This document shows, in pieces, positions 48,628-58,206 of a stretch of DNA of 60,646 bases (position 1 is the first letter of the stretch; the number at the start of each line of letters is the position of its first letter). The stretch is taken from NCBI GenBank assembly GCA_031400185.1, contig JANNPN010000460.1, positions 1 to 60,646 on the forward strand. Reading direction: 5' to 3'. A program made the position numbers and the translations under genes. Origin of the DNA: UTPRO1 sp031400185. Its GTDB lineage: Bacteria > Desulfobacterota > Binatia > UTPRO1. The notes under the pieces were generated by a model. The model was not told the DNA's origin and did no database searches. It was given only the letters and a program-made list of their open reading frames with translations.

Positions 48628-49530
48628 ATGGCGAGTCCCGAGCTTCAGATGGTCTTGCAGATGCTGGTCGGCAATCCGCTCGAAGGCGAGCGTCCCCCGG
48701 CGGAGATGCGCGCCGGCCTCGAGGCGATGGCCGGCACGTTCGCGGTCGAGCCGGACGTCGTCGTCGAGCGCCTCCCGGTCGAAGGCATGGCGGCCGAATG
48801 GATCGCGTCGCCGGGCGTCTCGTCCGCCCACGCCCTCCTCTATCTGCACGGCGGCGGCTACGTCGTCGGTTCACTGAATACGCACCGCGATCTCGCAGCC
48901 CGGCTCGGCCGCGCCGCGGGGGCGCGCGTGCTCACCGTCGACTACCGGCTCGCCCCCGAGCACCCGCATCCGGCGGCGGTCGACGACGCCGTCGCGGCCT
49001 ACCGCTGGCTCCGCCGCCAGGGATGCGCGCCGGAGCGCCTGGCGATCGCGGGTGATTCGGCGGGCGGCGGGCTCACCCTCGCGACCCTCGTGGCGCTCCG
49101 CGACCTCGGCGAGCCCCTCCCGAACTGCGGCGTTTGCTTCTCACCATGGGTCGACATGGAAGCCACCGGCGCCTCGATGGACGTCAACCTGGACGACCCG
49201 ATGTTGAACCGCGCCCTCCTCCTCCACTTCGCGCGCTTCTACCTGACCGGTGGGGTCGACCCGCGCACGCCGCTCGCGGCGCCGCTCCACGCCGATCTGA
49301 GCGGCCTCCCGCCCCTCTTGATCCAGGCGAGCCGCCACGAGGTCCTGCTCGACGACGCCACCCGCATCACCGAGAACGCCCGCCGGGCCGGCGTCGCATG
49401 CGAGCTCGACCTCACCGACGAGGTCCCGCACGTGTGGCAGATCTTCGCGGGGATCCTGCCGGAGGGTCGGGAAGCGATCGAGCGCGCGGGGGCGTTTCTG
49501 CGGAAGCGGCTCGGCACCAACGCCGGCTAG
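48628..49530 (+). CDS. Alpha/beta hydrolase, hormone-sensitive lipase (HSL) family esterase
   Basis: The 300-residue protein has the oxyanion motif YLHGGGYVVGS, the nucleophile in AIAGDSAGGG, an acid region (ASRHEVLLDD) and the catalytic His in VPHVWQIF. These mark bacterial family IV carboxylesterases, usually active on short acyl esters. It is cytoplasmic (no signal peptide). It is divergent from the ArsA pair and convergent with the M48 protease gene. Confidence 0.92.
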   Translation: MASPELQMVLQMLVGNPLEGERPPAEMRAGLEAMAGTFAVEPDVVVERLPVEGMAAEWIASPGVSSAHALLYLHGGGYVVGSLNTHRDLAARLGRAAGARVLTVDYRLAPEHPHPAAVDDAVAAYRWLRRQGCAPERLAIAGDSAGGGLTLATLVALRDLGEPLPNCGVCFSPWVDMEATGASMDVNLDDPMLNRALLLHFARFYLTGGVDPRTPLAAPLHADLSGLPPLLIQASRHEVLLDDATRITENARRAGVACELDLTDEVPHVWQIFAGILPEGREAIERAGAFLRKRLGTNAG

Positions 49531-49541
49531 CTGGTACGCGG

Positions 49542-51524
49542 TCAGGCGGCCGCGGCGTACAACCACGGCGCCTGCCGTTCGTCACAGCGCGCGCACGTGC
49601 CGCAGGAGAGGCCACCGAGGTCGTGTCCGCACGACCGGCAGGTGGCGATCCGTGCCGAGATCCGCGCGGCATACCGCCGCATGGCGAGCACCGTCGCGGC
49701 GAGCAGCGGCAGCGCGATCACGCAGGAGAGCCCGAAGTACCAGAGCTCTCGCAGCAGTCGGGCCGCCGTCGGCCCCGCCCCTTCTGGGATGAACTGCATC
49801 CTCGCGAGCACCTCCTGCATCAACAGTCCGTGATACTCGAAGATCGCGAACCGCGCGGAAATGATCGGCCACAGTGCCAGCGTCGCGACCCCGCACCCGA
49901 TCGCCCACACCAAGACGCGCCGCCACGCGCGGGGCGGCACCGCGCGTTCTTCGGACACCAAGAGATACGTCGAGTCGCGCCAGATCGAGAGCAGTGCGCG
50001 CATCGAGAGCGCGACGAGCACCATCCACCCAATGGCGGGAAGGACGCTCGCGCGCATCAGGGGGAACCCGAGCGCCGGCGTGACCTGAAACCCGATCAGG
50101 ACACCGGTCGCGGCGACGACCGCAGTCTGCCAGAGATTCCTGGTCGAGCCCGAGGCGGGGGCCGCCAGTCCGAGAAACGTCCCGCGTTGCGTCTGCACGC
50201 CGAGCGCCGCGAACAATACGATGCCGGGCAGCACTGCAAGCGGCGCCCGCCCGAGGAAGGGCGTCATCGAGAGCGCCCCGTCGACGCTCGCCGCCGTCGG
50301 AAACAAGGGCGTCCAGATCGCGAACGAGCGCCAGAATCCCCACGACAAGACATAGTCCCAGACGATGACGACGCTCGCTGCGAGGACGGCCGCCGAGCTC
50401 AGCATCAACCCGATCAAAAGCCCCACGTGGAACGCGACCGACTGCCATGGCGGTTCATCGTCGAGCGCAAAAAGCGCGTTCGGTCGGCTGATGTACCAGC
50501 GACGGCGACTGGCGGTCGGATGGAATGCGCTCAATTGCCACAGGAGCCGACGCATCCTCGTTCCTGGCACCTCACTCGTCGGCGAAAGCGCGCGCAGGAG
50601 ACCCGATCCGTGACCCGCGACGTTTGCGAACCAATCGGCGTGGAGCTCTCTCGTACGAATCACCGCGGCGAAGAGCGCCATCACCACGAGGATGAGGCTC
50701 GCGACCTGCACGAAGACACCGTACCGCGCGACCAGAGTCGCGTCAGCGAGCGCGACGGCCGCGCCTTGCTGCAGTGGAGTGGAGAACGTCAGCACCAGCA
50801 GGGCCGCCGACACCGCCAGCAGCGGCACCACGAGGACCGCCCACACGGCGAAAGCAGCGTAGCCCCATTCGACGTCGCGATGCTTCACATGCCCGAGCTC
50901 GTGCAACACGAATGCTCGAAAGCGCTGCGCCAACGGATCGTTCGTCGCGAGGCTTACCCGTTCCCAATAGGAAACGTCGAGCACGAGTGAGGCATGCGCG
51001 GACGATCCGATCACGCGCATATTGGGGGATTGGCGTTGGCGGGCGTCGCAGCGCAACGCCGGGACTGGGCAGGAAACGCTGCGCGCGAGCCTTTCGACCT
51101 CGGCTTGCAACGGGTGGTCGGCGTCCACTGGAACGCTACGACGCCGATCCCAGAGGGGAATCATGCGGTAGAGCGCCCATGCCACGAGGGACACCGGCAC
51201 CACCACGATCAGGGGAGCGAGCACACGCAGGATCGAATACGGGATCGCCTGCGCGTACGTCACGACCGCGATCGCCGCAATTGGGCTCCACACGGCAGGA
51301 GGGCTCGCGTCGAGCTGGCGTACTCGCCGGAGCGCTTCCATCTGCACCTTCAAGTCGTTGAGCACGATCGCATCCGGCAAAGGCTCGATCAGCGGAGCTA
51401 CCGCCAGGGAAGCGAAGGTGTAGTAGATCGTGAGCGCGGCGAGGAACAACAAGAAGAACCGCACCGTGGTTTCAGCGGGCGAGAATAGCTGGCTGACGAG
51501 AAGGAACGGTGATCTGGGTTCCAC
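49542..51524 (-). CDS. Multi-helix membrane protease, M48-like, with C-terminal zinc ribbon
   Basis: The 660-residue protein has many transmembrane helices and the M48 signature FVLHELGHVKHRDVEWG (HExxH) with a later RTRELHADWFAN that supplies the third zinc ligand. The C-terminus carries CRSCGHDLGGLSCGTCARC, a zinc-ribbon-like set of cysteines. I start at GTG 51524, five bases after the upstream stop; the frame is open far beyond, but that is the shadow of another gene. M48 enzymes act in envelope protein quality control. The C-terminal ribbon is not part of the usual family. Confidence 0.8.
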   Translation of the reverse strand: MEPRSPFLLVSQLFSPAETTVRFFLLFLAALTIYYTFASLAVAPLIEPLPDAIVLNDLKVQMEALRRVRQLDASPPAVWSPIAAIAVVTYAQAIPYSILRVLAPLIVVVPVSLVAWALYRMIPLWDRRRSVPVDADHPLQAEVERLARSVSCPVPALRCDARQRQSPNMRVIGSSAHASLVLDVSYWERVSLATNDPLAQRFRAFVLHELGHVKHRDVEWGYAAFAVWAVLVVPLLAVSAALLVLTFSTPLQQGAAVALADATLVARYGVFVQVASLILVVMALFAAVIRTRELHADWFANVAGHGSGLLRALSPTSEVPGTRMRRLLWQLSAFHPTASRRRWYISRPNALFALDDEPPWQSVAFHVGLLIGLMLSSAAVLAASVVIVWDYVLSWGFWRSFAIWTPLFPTAASVDGALSMTPFLGRAPLAVLPGIVLFAALGVQTQRGTFLGLAAPASGSTRNLWQTAVVAATGVLIGFQVTPALGFPLMRASVLPAIGWMVLVALSMRALLSIWRDSTYLLVSEERAVPPRAWRRVLVWAIGCGVATLALWPIISARFAIFEYHGLLMQEVLARMQFIPEGAGPTAARLLRELWYFGLSCVIALPLLAATVLAMRRYAARISARIATCRSCGHDLGGLSCGTCARCDERQAPWLYAAAA

Positions 51525-51529
51525 GTCGC

Positions 51530-51976
51530 TCAGCGGCTGACTTGCTTGAGCAACTCGGTAGCCTTGCCGACGAGCTCGCGGGTGACGAGCTCGTCGTACC
51601 CTCGTTGCACTTCGCGAGCTACGATCTCTTCCTCGGCCTGGTTCAGGGCCGCCTCGAGCGACCGTAACGCCTCGGAGGAAAGCGGCGCGCGCGCTGGCGA
51701 CTTCCGTTCCGTCCAGCGTTCCCTCACGAGCAGAAGTTGGTCCGAGACCACCGTCGCGAACATACTCACCACCAGCTGGAAGATGATCTGAACCCACTCG
51801 GGCTCGGGCACGGCGCCCATCGCGAACGGCCCGGATCGCTCCGCCGTCGCGGTCGGCGGATTGTCGATGAAGCGCTCCAGATCGGCGCCGTGCTCGCTCC
51901 ACCAGACCGGTGCGTACTCCTCGAGGAGCGGTGTCGCCAGATGGCGGATCAATTCCCGATCTTCCGAATCGACCAT
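51530..51976 (-). CDS. Hypothetical protein upstream of the M48 gene
   Basis: The 148-residue protein is unrecognised. It has an acidic N-terminus (EDRELIRHLATPLLEEYAPVWW), a single hydrophobic segment (IIFQLVVSMFATVVSD, about 65-80) and a charged helical C-terminus rich in Glu and Arg. GGGAGG precedes the ATG. It ends five bases before the M48 start, so the two probably work together, perhaps as a small membrane partner. Confidence 0.65.
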   Translation of the reverse strand: MVDSEDRELIRHLATPLLEEYAPVWWSEHGADLERFIDNPPTATAERSGPFAMGAVPEPEWVQIIFQLVVSMFATVVSDQLLLVRERWTERKSPARAPLSSEALRSLEAALNQAEEEIVAREVQRGYDELVTRELVGKATELLKQVSR

Positions 51977-52093
51977 GCATCCTCCCGTCGAATGACGGGC
52001 GAACGCTATGCCAAGGCGAGAGCGCGGGGCAAGGCGGCGATGCGACCCGTCCGCAAAATATAGCGCCAGTTCGAGACGGTTCTTCGACTAACG

Positions 52094-52861
52094 CTACCCG
52101 CGGAGCGTCGCGAGGACCTCGTCGCGCAACCCCGCCGTCGTCGCGAGCGCCGATCCGGCGTAGATCGTCGCCTGGCCGTCCCACGCGCAGAAGACACCGC
52201 CGGCTTCCTCGATGATCGGCTTCACGGCGGCCGCGTCCCACGAGTTCATGAAGGGATCGAGCATCACCTCGGCGCGGCCCGTCGCGACCAGGGCATAGCC
52301 GTAGCAGTCGCCCCAGCCGCGGTGACGCGCGGTGCGCGTCAGGAGACGCTCGAAGCCGGCGTGCTTCTCGCCGAAGTGACGCGGGCTCGCGTCGCTCGTG
52401 AGCACGGTCGCGTCGGCGAGCGACGTCGCCGCGACTCGCGCGGGCGTCCCGTTCACGAAGGCACCCTGCCCGCGTACGGCCCAAAGCGTCTCGGCGAGCG
52501 CCGGCAGCACGACGATGCCGAGGACGCAATCGCCGCGGTCTTCCAGCGCGACGAGCACTCCCCACAGCGGCACCCCCCGGATGAACGACTGCGTGCCGTC
52601 GATCGGATCGATGATCCAGCGCCGGCCGCTCGTTCCGGTGGTCTCGCCGAGCTCCTCGCCGAGGATCCCGTCGGCGGGAAACGCCGCCGCGAGCGTCTTC
52701 CGGAGCTGCTCCTCGGCGCCGCGGTCGGCGATCGTGACCGGGCTCCCATCGGCCTTCGCCTCGACCACGAGCCGCGTCTTGAAGTGCCCGAGCGCGAACC
52801 GCCCTGCCGCGTCGGCGGCGCGCCGGGCGACCGCGAGCTCGTCGGCGTACGGGTCGGACAT
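52094..52861 (-). CDS. Inositol monophosphatase-family phosphatase (HisN-like)
   Basis: The 255-residue protein has EELGETTG, WIIDPIDGTQSFIRGVPLWG and NSWDAAAVKPIIEEAGG, the three metal-binding motifs of the IMPase superfamily. The DGTQSF variant and the WGVLVAL follow-up are common in histidinol-phosphatase HisN. The substrate may be histidinol phosphate, inositol phosphate or a sugar bisphosphate. It is divergent from a thioesterase gene. Confidence 0.85.
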   Translation of the reverse strand: MSDPYADELAVARRAADAAGRFALGHFKTRLVVEAKADGSPVTIADRGAEEQLRKTLAAAFPADGILGEELGETTGTSGRRWIIDPIDGTQSFIRGVPLWGVLVALEDRGDCVLGIVVLPALAETLWAVRGQGAFVNGTPARVAATSLADATVLTSDASPRHFGEKHAGFERLLTRTARHRGWGDCYGYALVATGRAEVMLDPFMNSWDAAAVKPIIEEAGGVFCAWDGQATIYAGSALATTAGLRDEVLATLRG

Positions 52862-52920
52862 GGTCGGCTCGCATAGCACGCAGTTGCATACGGCGGCGAG
52901 GCCGCTCAGAGTGCGGACCC

Positions 52921-53400
52921 ATGATCGGAACCGGCGGCCACGGACTCGACTTCCCGGAGCTGCCCGAGGCGACGCGCGCCACCATCATCGAGCGCTTCAA
53001 CGGCAACAACCGACGCTACTTCGCCGGCACCATGGGATTCGATGTCGTCGATCTCCGCGCGGGCTACGCGCGGCTCGTCACCCAGAACACGATCCAGCAC
53101 CAGCAGCCGGCGGGGGTCATGCACGGTGGAGCGAGCTTCGGCCTCGCCGACACTGCCGTCGCAGCGGCGCTCTTCACCGTCTACGGCTCCGAGCAGCTGA
53201 TGCTGACGATCGAGATGAAGATCAACTACCTCGAGCCGATCCCACCGGGCGAAGTCGCCGCCGAAGCCTACGTGTTGCGCTCGAGTCGGCGAAGCGCCTA
53301 CGCGGAGGTCGACATCTGGTCGCAGGGGAAGCTCGCGGCCCGCGCCAGCACCACCTACATGATCAAGCCTTCCTCCCCCACGACGGGGACGAAGGGTTGA
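52921..53400 (+). CDS. PaaI-family hotdog thioesterase
   Basis: The 159-residue protein has QQPAGVMHGGASFGLADTA, the HGGxxxxLAD hotdog active-site signature, and the long sheet ending ARASTTYMI. These enzymes hydrolyse acyl-CoA esters, often aromatic. The ATG at 52921 is the start. Its TGA overlaps the TTG start of the NDH-2 gene. Confidence 0.88.
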   Translation: MIGTGGHGLDFPELPEATRATIIERFNGNNRRYFAGTMGFDVVDLRAGYARLVTQNTIQHQQPAGVMHGGASFGLADTAVAAALFTVYGSEQLMLTIEMKINYLEPIPPGEVAAEAYVLRSSRRSAYAEVDIWSQGKLAARASTTYMIKPSSPTTGTKG

Positions 53401-54692
53401 GAGACGACCGCCCGCACGTCGTGATCGTCGGTGGCGGGTTCGGCGGCCTCGCGGCGGCGCGCGCGCTCCGGCGCGCCCCCGTCCAGGTGACGCTCGTCGA
53501 CCGCCGGAACCACCACCTCTTTCAGCCCCTCCTCTACCAGGTCGCGACCGCCGGGCTCTCCCCGGCCGACATCGCGTATCCGATCCGGGCGATATTGAGC
53601 CGGCAAGCGAACGCGCACGTGCTGCTCGCCGAGGCGGTCTCGGTCGACGTCGCGCAGCAGGAGCTCGTCTTGAAAGACGGGCGCCTCGGCTACGACTACC
53701 TGATCCTCGCGACCGGTGCGCGGCATGCGTACTTCGGCCACGAGGAGTGGGAGCCGCTCGCCCCGGGCCTGAAGAGTCTTGAGGACGCGCTCGAGATCCG
53801 CCGCCGCATCCTGCTCGCCTTCGAGAAAGCCGAGCGCGAGGTCGATCCCGACGCGCGGCGCGCGCTCCTCACGATCGTCGTGGTCGGCGGCGGGCCGACC
53901 GGCGTCGAGCTCGCCGGTGCCATCGCCGAGATCGCCCGTCAGGTGATGAAGGACGACTTCCGGGCGATCGACCCGACCGAGACCCGCGTCGTCTTGGTCG
54001 AGGCCGGCCCGCGCGTGCTGGCGTCGTTCCCCGAGTCGCTCTCCGCGCGCGCCCAGGAAGCGCTCGAGCAGCGCGGAGTCGAGGTCCAGACGGGCGTGCG
54101 CGTCACGGCCATTGCGCCCGGCGTAGTGACGCTCGGCACAGAACAGCTGGCGAGTGCGACGGTGCTCTGGGCTGCGGGCGTCGCGGCCTCACCGCTGGTC
54201 GCGTCGCTCGGCGTGCCGCGCGACCCGGTGGGACGTGTGAAGGTCGAGCCCGACTGCACGATCCCCGGCCACTCCGAGATCTTCGTGATCGGCGACGCCG
54301 CGACGGCCGTGCAGGAGAACGGCATCCCGCTGCCCGGCGTCGCGCCCGTCGCGATGCAGCAAGGACGCTACGTCGCACAGACGATCACCGAGAGCATCGC
54401 CGGCGGACCCCGTGAGCCCTTCGTCTACCGCGACAAGGGCAACCTCGCGACGATCGGCCGCGCCGCCGCGGTCGCGCACATCGGCCGCCTGAAGCTCTTC
54501 GGCTTGATCGCGTGGTTCCTCTGGCTCGTCGTGCACATCATGTACCTGGTCGGTTTTCGGAACCGCGTCGTCGTGCTGATCAACTGGGCGTGGGCCTACG
54601 TCACGATGTCGCGCGGCGCGCGGCTGATCACCGGCGACATCGAGCCCGACCCGGAGCCCGCGCCCACCGTGGTGGCGCCGCAGGCGCGATGA
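53397..54692 (+). CDS. Type II NADH:quinone dehydrogenase-like flavoprotein
   Basis: The 431-residue protein has the FAD motif VVIVGGGFGGLAAARAL, NHHLFQPLLYQVATAGLSP, the NADH-binding VVVGGGPTGVELAGAIAEIA, and a final FAD motif with VIGDAATAV. The C-terminal helix (IAWFLWLVVHIMYLVGF) would anchor it to the inner membrane. It passes electrons from NADH to quinone without proton pumping. The TTG start overlaps the thioesterase stop. Confidence 0.93.
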   Translation: MRDDRPHVVIVGGGFGGLAAARALRRAPVQVTLVDRRNHHLFQPLLYQVATAGLSPADIAYPIRAILSRQANAHVLLAEAVSVDVAQQELVLKDGRLGYDYLILATGARHAYFGHEEWEPLAPGLKSLEDALEIRRRILLAFEKAEREVDPDARRALLTIVVVGGGPTGVELAGAIAEIARQVMKDDFRAIDPTETRVVLVEAGPRVLASFPESLSARAQEALEQRGVEVQTGVRVTAIAPGVVTLGTEQLASATVLWAAGVAASPLVASLGVPRDPVGRVKVEPDCTIPGHSEIFVIGDAATAVQENGIPLPGVAPVAMQQGRYVAQTITESIAGGPREPFVYRDKGNLATIGRAAAVAHIGRLKLFGLIAWFLWLVVHIMYLVGFRNRVVVLINWAWAYVTMSRGARLITGDIEPDPEPAPTVVAPQAR

Positions 54693-54699
54693 CACCCGC

Positions 54700-56291
54700 T
54701 CAGGAGGCGCCCTCCATGAGGAGCACCGGCTGCACCTGGCGGATCATCTCCTCGCGCCATCCGACCAGAACCCCGCGGGCGAGATCGTCGATCGGGTTGT
54801 AGTCGTCGCTCACGACCACGGCGTGCTCGTCGCCCGGGCCGGCCGGGATCTCGTTCAGGGCGAGCGCGGCGAGCGCCTCGTCCGTGCCAAGCGTGGCCGG
54901 GTCCGGCAAAGGCTCGTCGGACGCGACGATGAAGAGATTCGTCACCCGCACCGGCGCCGCGGGGTCGGCCGTGCCCGCGAACGCGCGCACGTGGAGGAAC
55001 GACTCCTGCAGCGTTTTCCGGACGGAGCGCCAGGCCGCCGACGACGGCCCCCACGGCAAGCCGGCCATGTTGATCGCGACGAGGCCGCTGGGCGCGAGGA
55101 TCTCGTCGACCTGCGCGAAGAACTCGCGGGTGAACAGATGGGCCGGATGCGTCTCGGAGCGGAACGCGTCGAGCACCACCAGATCGTACCGAGCGGTCGT
55201 GCGCTCGACGAAGGTGCGCCCGTCCTCGACGTGGACCGGGATCTCGGCGGGGAATCCGAAGTACCGGCGCGCGATCTCCACGATGTCGGGGTCGATCTCG
55301 ACCACCTCGGTGGCGATGTGATGCTTGACGAAGAGCGTTCGCGGCACGCTGCCCCCACCGAGCCCGATGCAGAGCGCCCGCGCCGCCCGCGGACGCGCCG
55401 CCGGCAGATAGCGGAATGCCGCGATGTACGGCGCACGTGATTCGAAGGTCGTCTTGTCGACGAATCCGTTGTCGATGCCGTCGATCAGCAGGACGCGAGC
55501 ATCCTGCACCTCGAGCACCTTCAGGTCGCCGTAGAACGAGTTGCCGGCGTAGAGGACCTCGTCCGCGAGCGGCGCGCCACCGGTCCCCGCCAGCGCGGCG
55601 ACGAACGCGCCGACCGCCGCTGCCGCGCTTCCGAGCACGGAACGTGCGAGCAGCAGCCCGACCGCCCCGAGCAGCAGCAAGACGACAGCGCACGCCACGA
55701 GCAGCGTCGGCACGGAGAAGCTCGGGATCAACACGAACCCGGTGAGGATCGCGCCGATCGTACTGCCGAGTGTCGATACGCCGTAGACTTTGCCGACACC
55801 GCGGCCCAGCACGGCGAAATCGCTGGTGACCAAGCGGATCGCCGACGGCCCGGTCATGCTGAGCATCACGAGGGGCGGACCGAACAGCAGCACGGCGCTC
55901 GCCAACGATCCGCCTTCAAGCCGAGCGGCGTCGTCGACGAGAGCACGACCTGGCGCATCGCGGGAATGAGCAGCAGGTAGAGCGCGCCGCCGATGATCTC
56001 GAGCGCGAAGGTCGAGAGCGGCGGCCAGCGGTCGGCGGCGGCGCCCCCGATGAAGTAGCCGACGGTGAGGGCGCCGAGCGTCACCCCGATGAGGGACGAC
56101 CACACGTAGATGCTCGCGCCGTAGTACGGGCTCATGATGCGGGTCCCGAGGATCTCGACGACCAGCGTGATCGCGCCGACGAGAAATGCGGCCCCGAGCA
56201 CGTAGATCTCGACCCCGGATGCGATCGCGTGCGACGACGCAATGTGCGCTGCGGGGGTCGATCCCTTCTTCGTCCGCGGCGCCTGCGTCAC
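54700..56291 (-). pseudogene. Spermidine-synthase-like membrane protein, frameshifted
   Basis: From GTG 56291 the frame encodes membrane helices (YVLGAAFLVGAITLVVEILG, GVTLGALTVGYFIGG) and runs to 55866. The rest continues in another frame from about 55920: a further set of helices and then a spermidine-synthase-like SAM domain (IGLGGGSVPRTLFVKH, VVEIDPDIVEIARRYFG, VEDGRTFV) to 54700. The two parts join at TTGAAGGCGGAT near 55917, and one extra G there would restore a single 530-residue protein. It is either a one-base sequence error or a recent mutation. SpeE-like membrane proteins of this type usually have unknown substrates. Confidence 0.82.
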
Positions 56292-56294
56292 GCG

Positions 56295-57566
56295 CTATGA
56301 CCAGCGCCGGAACACGAGGCACGCGTTCGCGCCGCCGAACCCGAACGAGTTCGAGAGCGCGACCTTCGCGTCGGTCGCGCGGGCGATGTTGGGGACGTAG
56401 TCCAGGTCGCAGGCGGGGTCCGGCTCCTCGTAGTTGATCGTGGGCGGGAGACGGCCGCGTTCCAGTGCGAGGACCGTATAGACCGCCTCGATGCCACCGG
56501 CGGCACCGAGCGTGTGGCCGATCATCGACTTCGTGGAGCTGACGGCGAGCGTCCCGACGTGGGCCCCGAAGACCTTCTGGATCGCCTCGCTCTCGCTGGC
56601 ATCGTTGTACTCGGTCGAGGTGCCGTGCGCGTTGATGTAGTCGACCTCGGCGGGTGCGAGGCCGGCGTCGTCGAGCGCGAGCTGCATGCAGCGCGCCGCG
56701 CCTTCCCCGCCGGGCGCCGGCGCGGTGATGTGGAACGCGTCGGCGTTGGCGCCGTATCCGACCAGCTCGCCGAGGATGCGGGCCCCGCGCGCGACTGCGT
56801 GGTCGAGCGCCTCGAGGACGACGATGCCGGCACCTTCCGACATCACGAAGCCGTCGCGCTGGCGGTCGAACGGGCGACTCGCACGCTCCGGCTCGTCGTT
56901 CCGCGTCGAGAGCGCGCGCATCGCAATGAAGCCCCCGATACCGAGCCCGCAGAGCGCCGCCTCGGAGCCGCCGGCGATCACCGCATCCTGGGAGCCGTCG
57001 CGGATGTAGCGGAACGCCTCCCCGATGGCGTTCGCGCCCGAGGCGCAGGCGCTCGTCGGCGTGAAGTTGACGCCGCGCGTGCCGAAGCGGATGGAGATCT
57101 GCCCGGGGGCCAGGTTCGCGATGACCTTTGCGACGAAGAACGGCGACACTTTGCGGAGCCGGCTCTCGAGGTACAGCGTATGGAACTGCTCGATGCTCGC
57201 GATCCCGCCCATGCCGACGCCGACGATCGTCCCGACGCGATCGGCGTTCGCGGGCTGAATCTTCAACCCCGATTGATCCATCGCCATCTGCGCCGAAGCG
57301 ACGGCGAACTGGATGAACGGGTCCATCTTCTTGATCTCGCGCCGCTCGATCCAGTCCTCAGGCACGAAGTCGCGAACCTCGCCGGCGATCCGCGTCGGAA
57401 AATCGCTGCACTCGAACCGGCTGATCGGCGCGATGCCCGATCGGCCCGCCATGAGCGCCGTCCAGTTCTTTTCGACGCCGGTGCCGAGCGGCGTGACGAG
57501 CCCGGTGCCCGTCACCACGACGCGTCGCGCGGCGCTCTGTGCGCGATCTCCCACGAGCCGCGGCAT
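56295..57566 (-). CDS. fabF: 3-oxoacyl-ACP synthase II (FabF/KASII)
   Basis: The 423-residue protein starts near VVVTGTGLVTPLGTG and carries the Cys-His-His triad in TSACASGANAIGEA, INAHGTSTEYND and SMIGHTLGAAGG, with SNSFGFGGANACLVF at the end. It elongates acyl-ACP with malonyl-ACP. The start at ATG 57566 gives the usual family length. No acpP or fabG is adjacent, so the genomic context does not fix its role further. Confidence 0.93.
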   Translation of the reverse strand: MPRLVGDRAQSAARRVVVTGTGLVTPLGTGVEKNWTALMAGRSGIAPISRFECSDFPTRIAGEVRDFVPEDWIERREIKKMDPFIQFAVASAQMAMDQSGLKIQPANADRVGTIVGVGMGGIASIEQFHTLYLESRLRKVSPFFVAKVIANLAPGQISIRFGTRGVNFTPTSACASGANAIGEAFRYIRDGSQDAVIAGGSEAALCGLGIGGFIAMRALSTRNDEPERASRPFDRQRDGFVMSEGAGIVVLEALDHAVARGARILGELVGYGANADAFHITAPAPGGEGAARCMQLALDDAGLAPAEVDYINAHGTSTEYNDASESEAIQKVFGAHVGTLAVSSTKSMIGHTLGAAGGIEAVYTVLALERGRLPPTINYEEPDPACDLDYVPNIARATDAKVALSNSFGFGGANACLVFRRWS

Positions 57567-57609
57567 GCTAGGAAGGGCCCTGTAGGGAGTCAAGTTGGAG
57601 GAGGTCACG

Positions 57610-58206
57610 ATGAGTGACGCGACGTCGGTCACGATTGCGCAATGTCGATCGGCAACGATCGCCGGATGTGGATTGGTGCTCGCCCAGGGTGACCTCACCC
57701 AGGTTGCGGCCGACGCGATCGTGAACGCCGCGAACCACAGCCTGCTCGGCGGCGGCGGCGTCGACGGCGCGATCCACCGCCGCGGCGGCCCCGACATCCT
57801 GGCCGCATGCAAGGAGATCCGGGCTACGGAGTACCCCGAGGGTCTCCCGACCGGCGAAGCGGTGATCACGACCGCGGGACGCCTGCCCGCGCGCCACGTG
57901 ATCCACACCGTCGGTCCGGTGTACAGCGGGATGCCCGAGGTGCCCGCGCTCCTCGCCGCATGCCACACGAACGCGCTCGCCCTCGCCCTCCGGGCGGGCC
58001 TCCGGACGATCGCGTTCCCGGCGATCTCGACGGGCGTGTACGGCTACCCGGTCGAGCTGGCGGCGCCGATCGCGCTCGGCGCGACCGTCGCCCACCTCGA
58101 GTCGCACCCGGGCGCGCACGACGAGGTGCGCTTCGTGCTCTTCGACGGCGCGGCGCTCGCGACCTTCGCGGCGGCGCTCGCGACGCTTGGGACCGTCAGA
58201 ACGTGA
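57610..58206 (+). CDS. Macro-domain protein (O-acetyl-ADP-ribose deacetylase-like)
   Basis: The 198-residue protein is one macro domain: VLAQGDLTQVAADAIVNAAN, LLGGGGVDGAIHRRGG (ADP-ribose-binding loop 1), IHTVGPVYSG and FPAISTGVYGYP (loop 2). Such proteins remove ADP-ribose or acetyl-ADP-ribose. GGAGGAGG precedes the ATG at 57610. It overlaps the opposite-strand PagL-like gene by 11 bases at its 3' end. Confidence 0.92.
   Translation: MSDATSVTIAQCRSATIAGCGLVLAQGDLTQVAADAIVNAANHSLLGGGGVDGAIHRRGGPDILAACKEIRATEYPEGLPTGEAVITTAGRLPARHVIHTVGPVYSGMPEVPALLAACHTNALALALRAGLRTIAFPAISTGVYGYPVELAAPIALGATVAHLESHPGAHDEVRFVLFDGAALATFAAALATLGTVRT

Noticed and set aside
46364..48874. A single 836-residue frame over both ArsA genes
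   Set aside because: The upstream part is the shadow of the other ArsA gene; homology of the second ATPase begins at 47578.
49542..53009. A single 1155-residue minus-strand frame covering the M48 gene and the IMPase gene
   Set aside because: Only the part after 51524 encodes the protease; the rest is the antisense/out-of-frame shadow of the hypothetical and IMPase genes, which have their own starts and stops.
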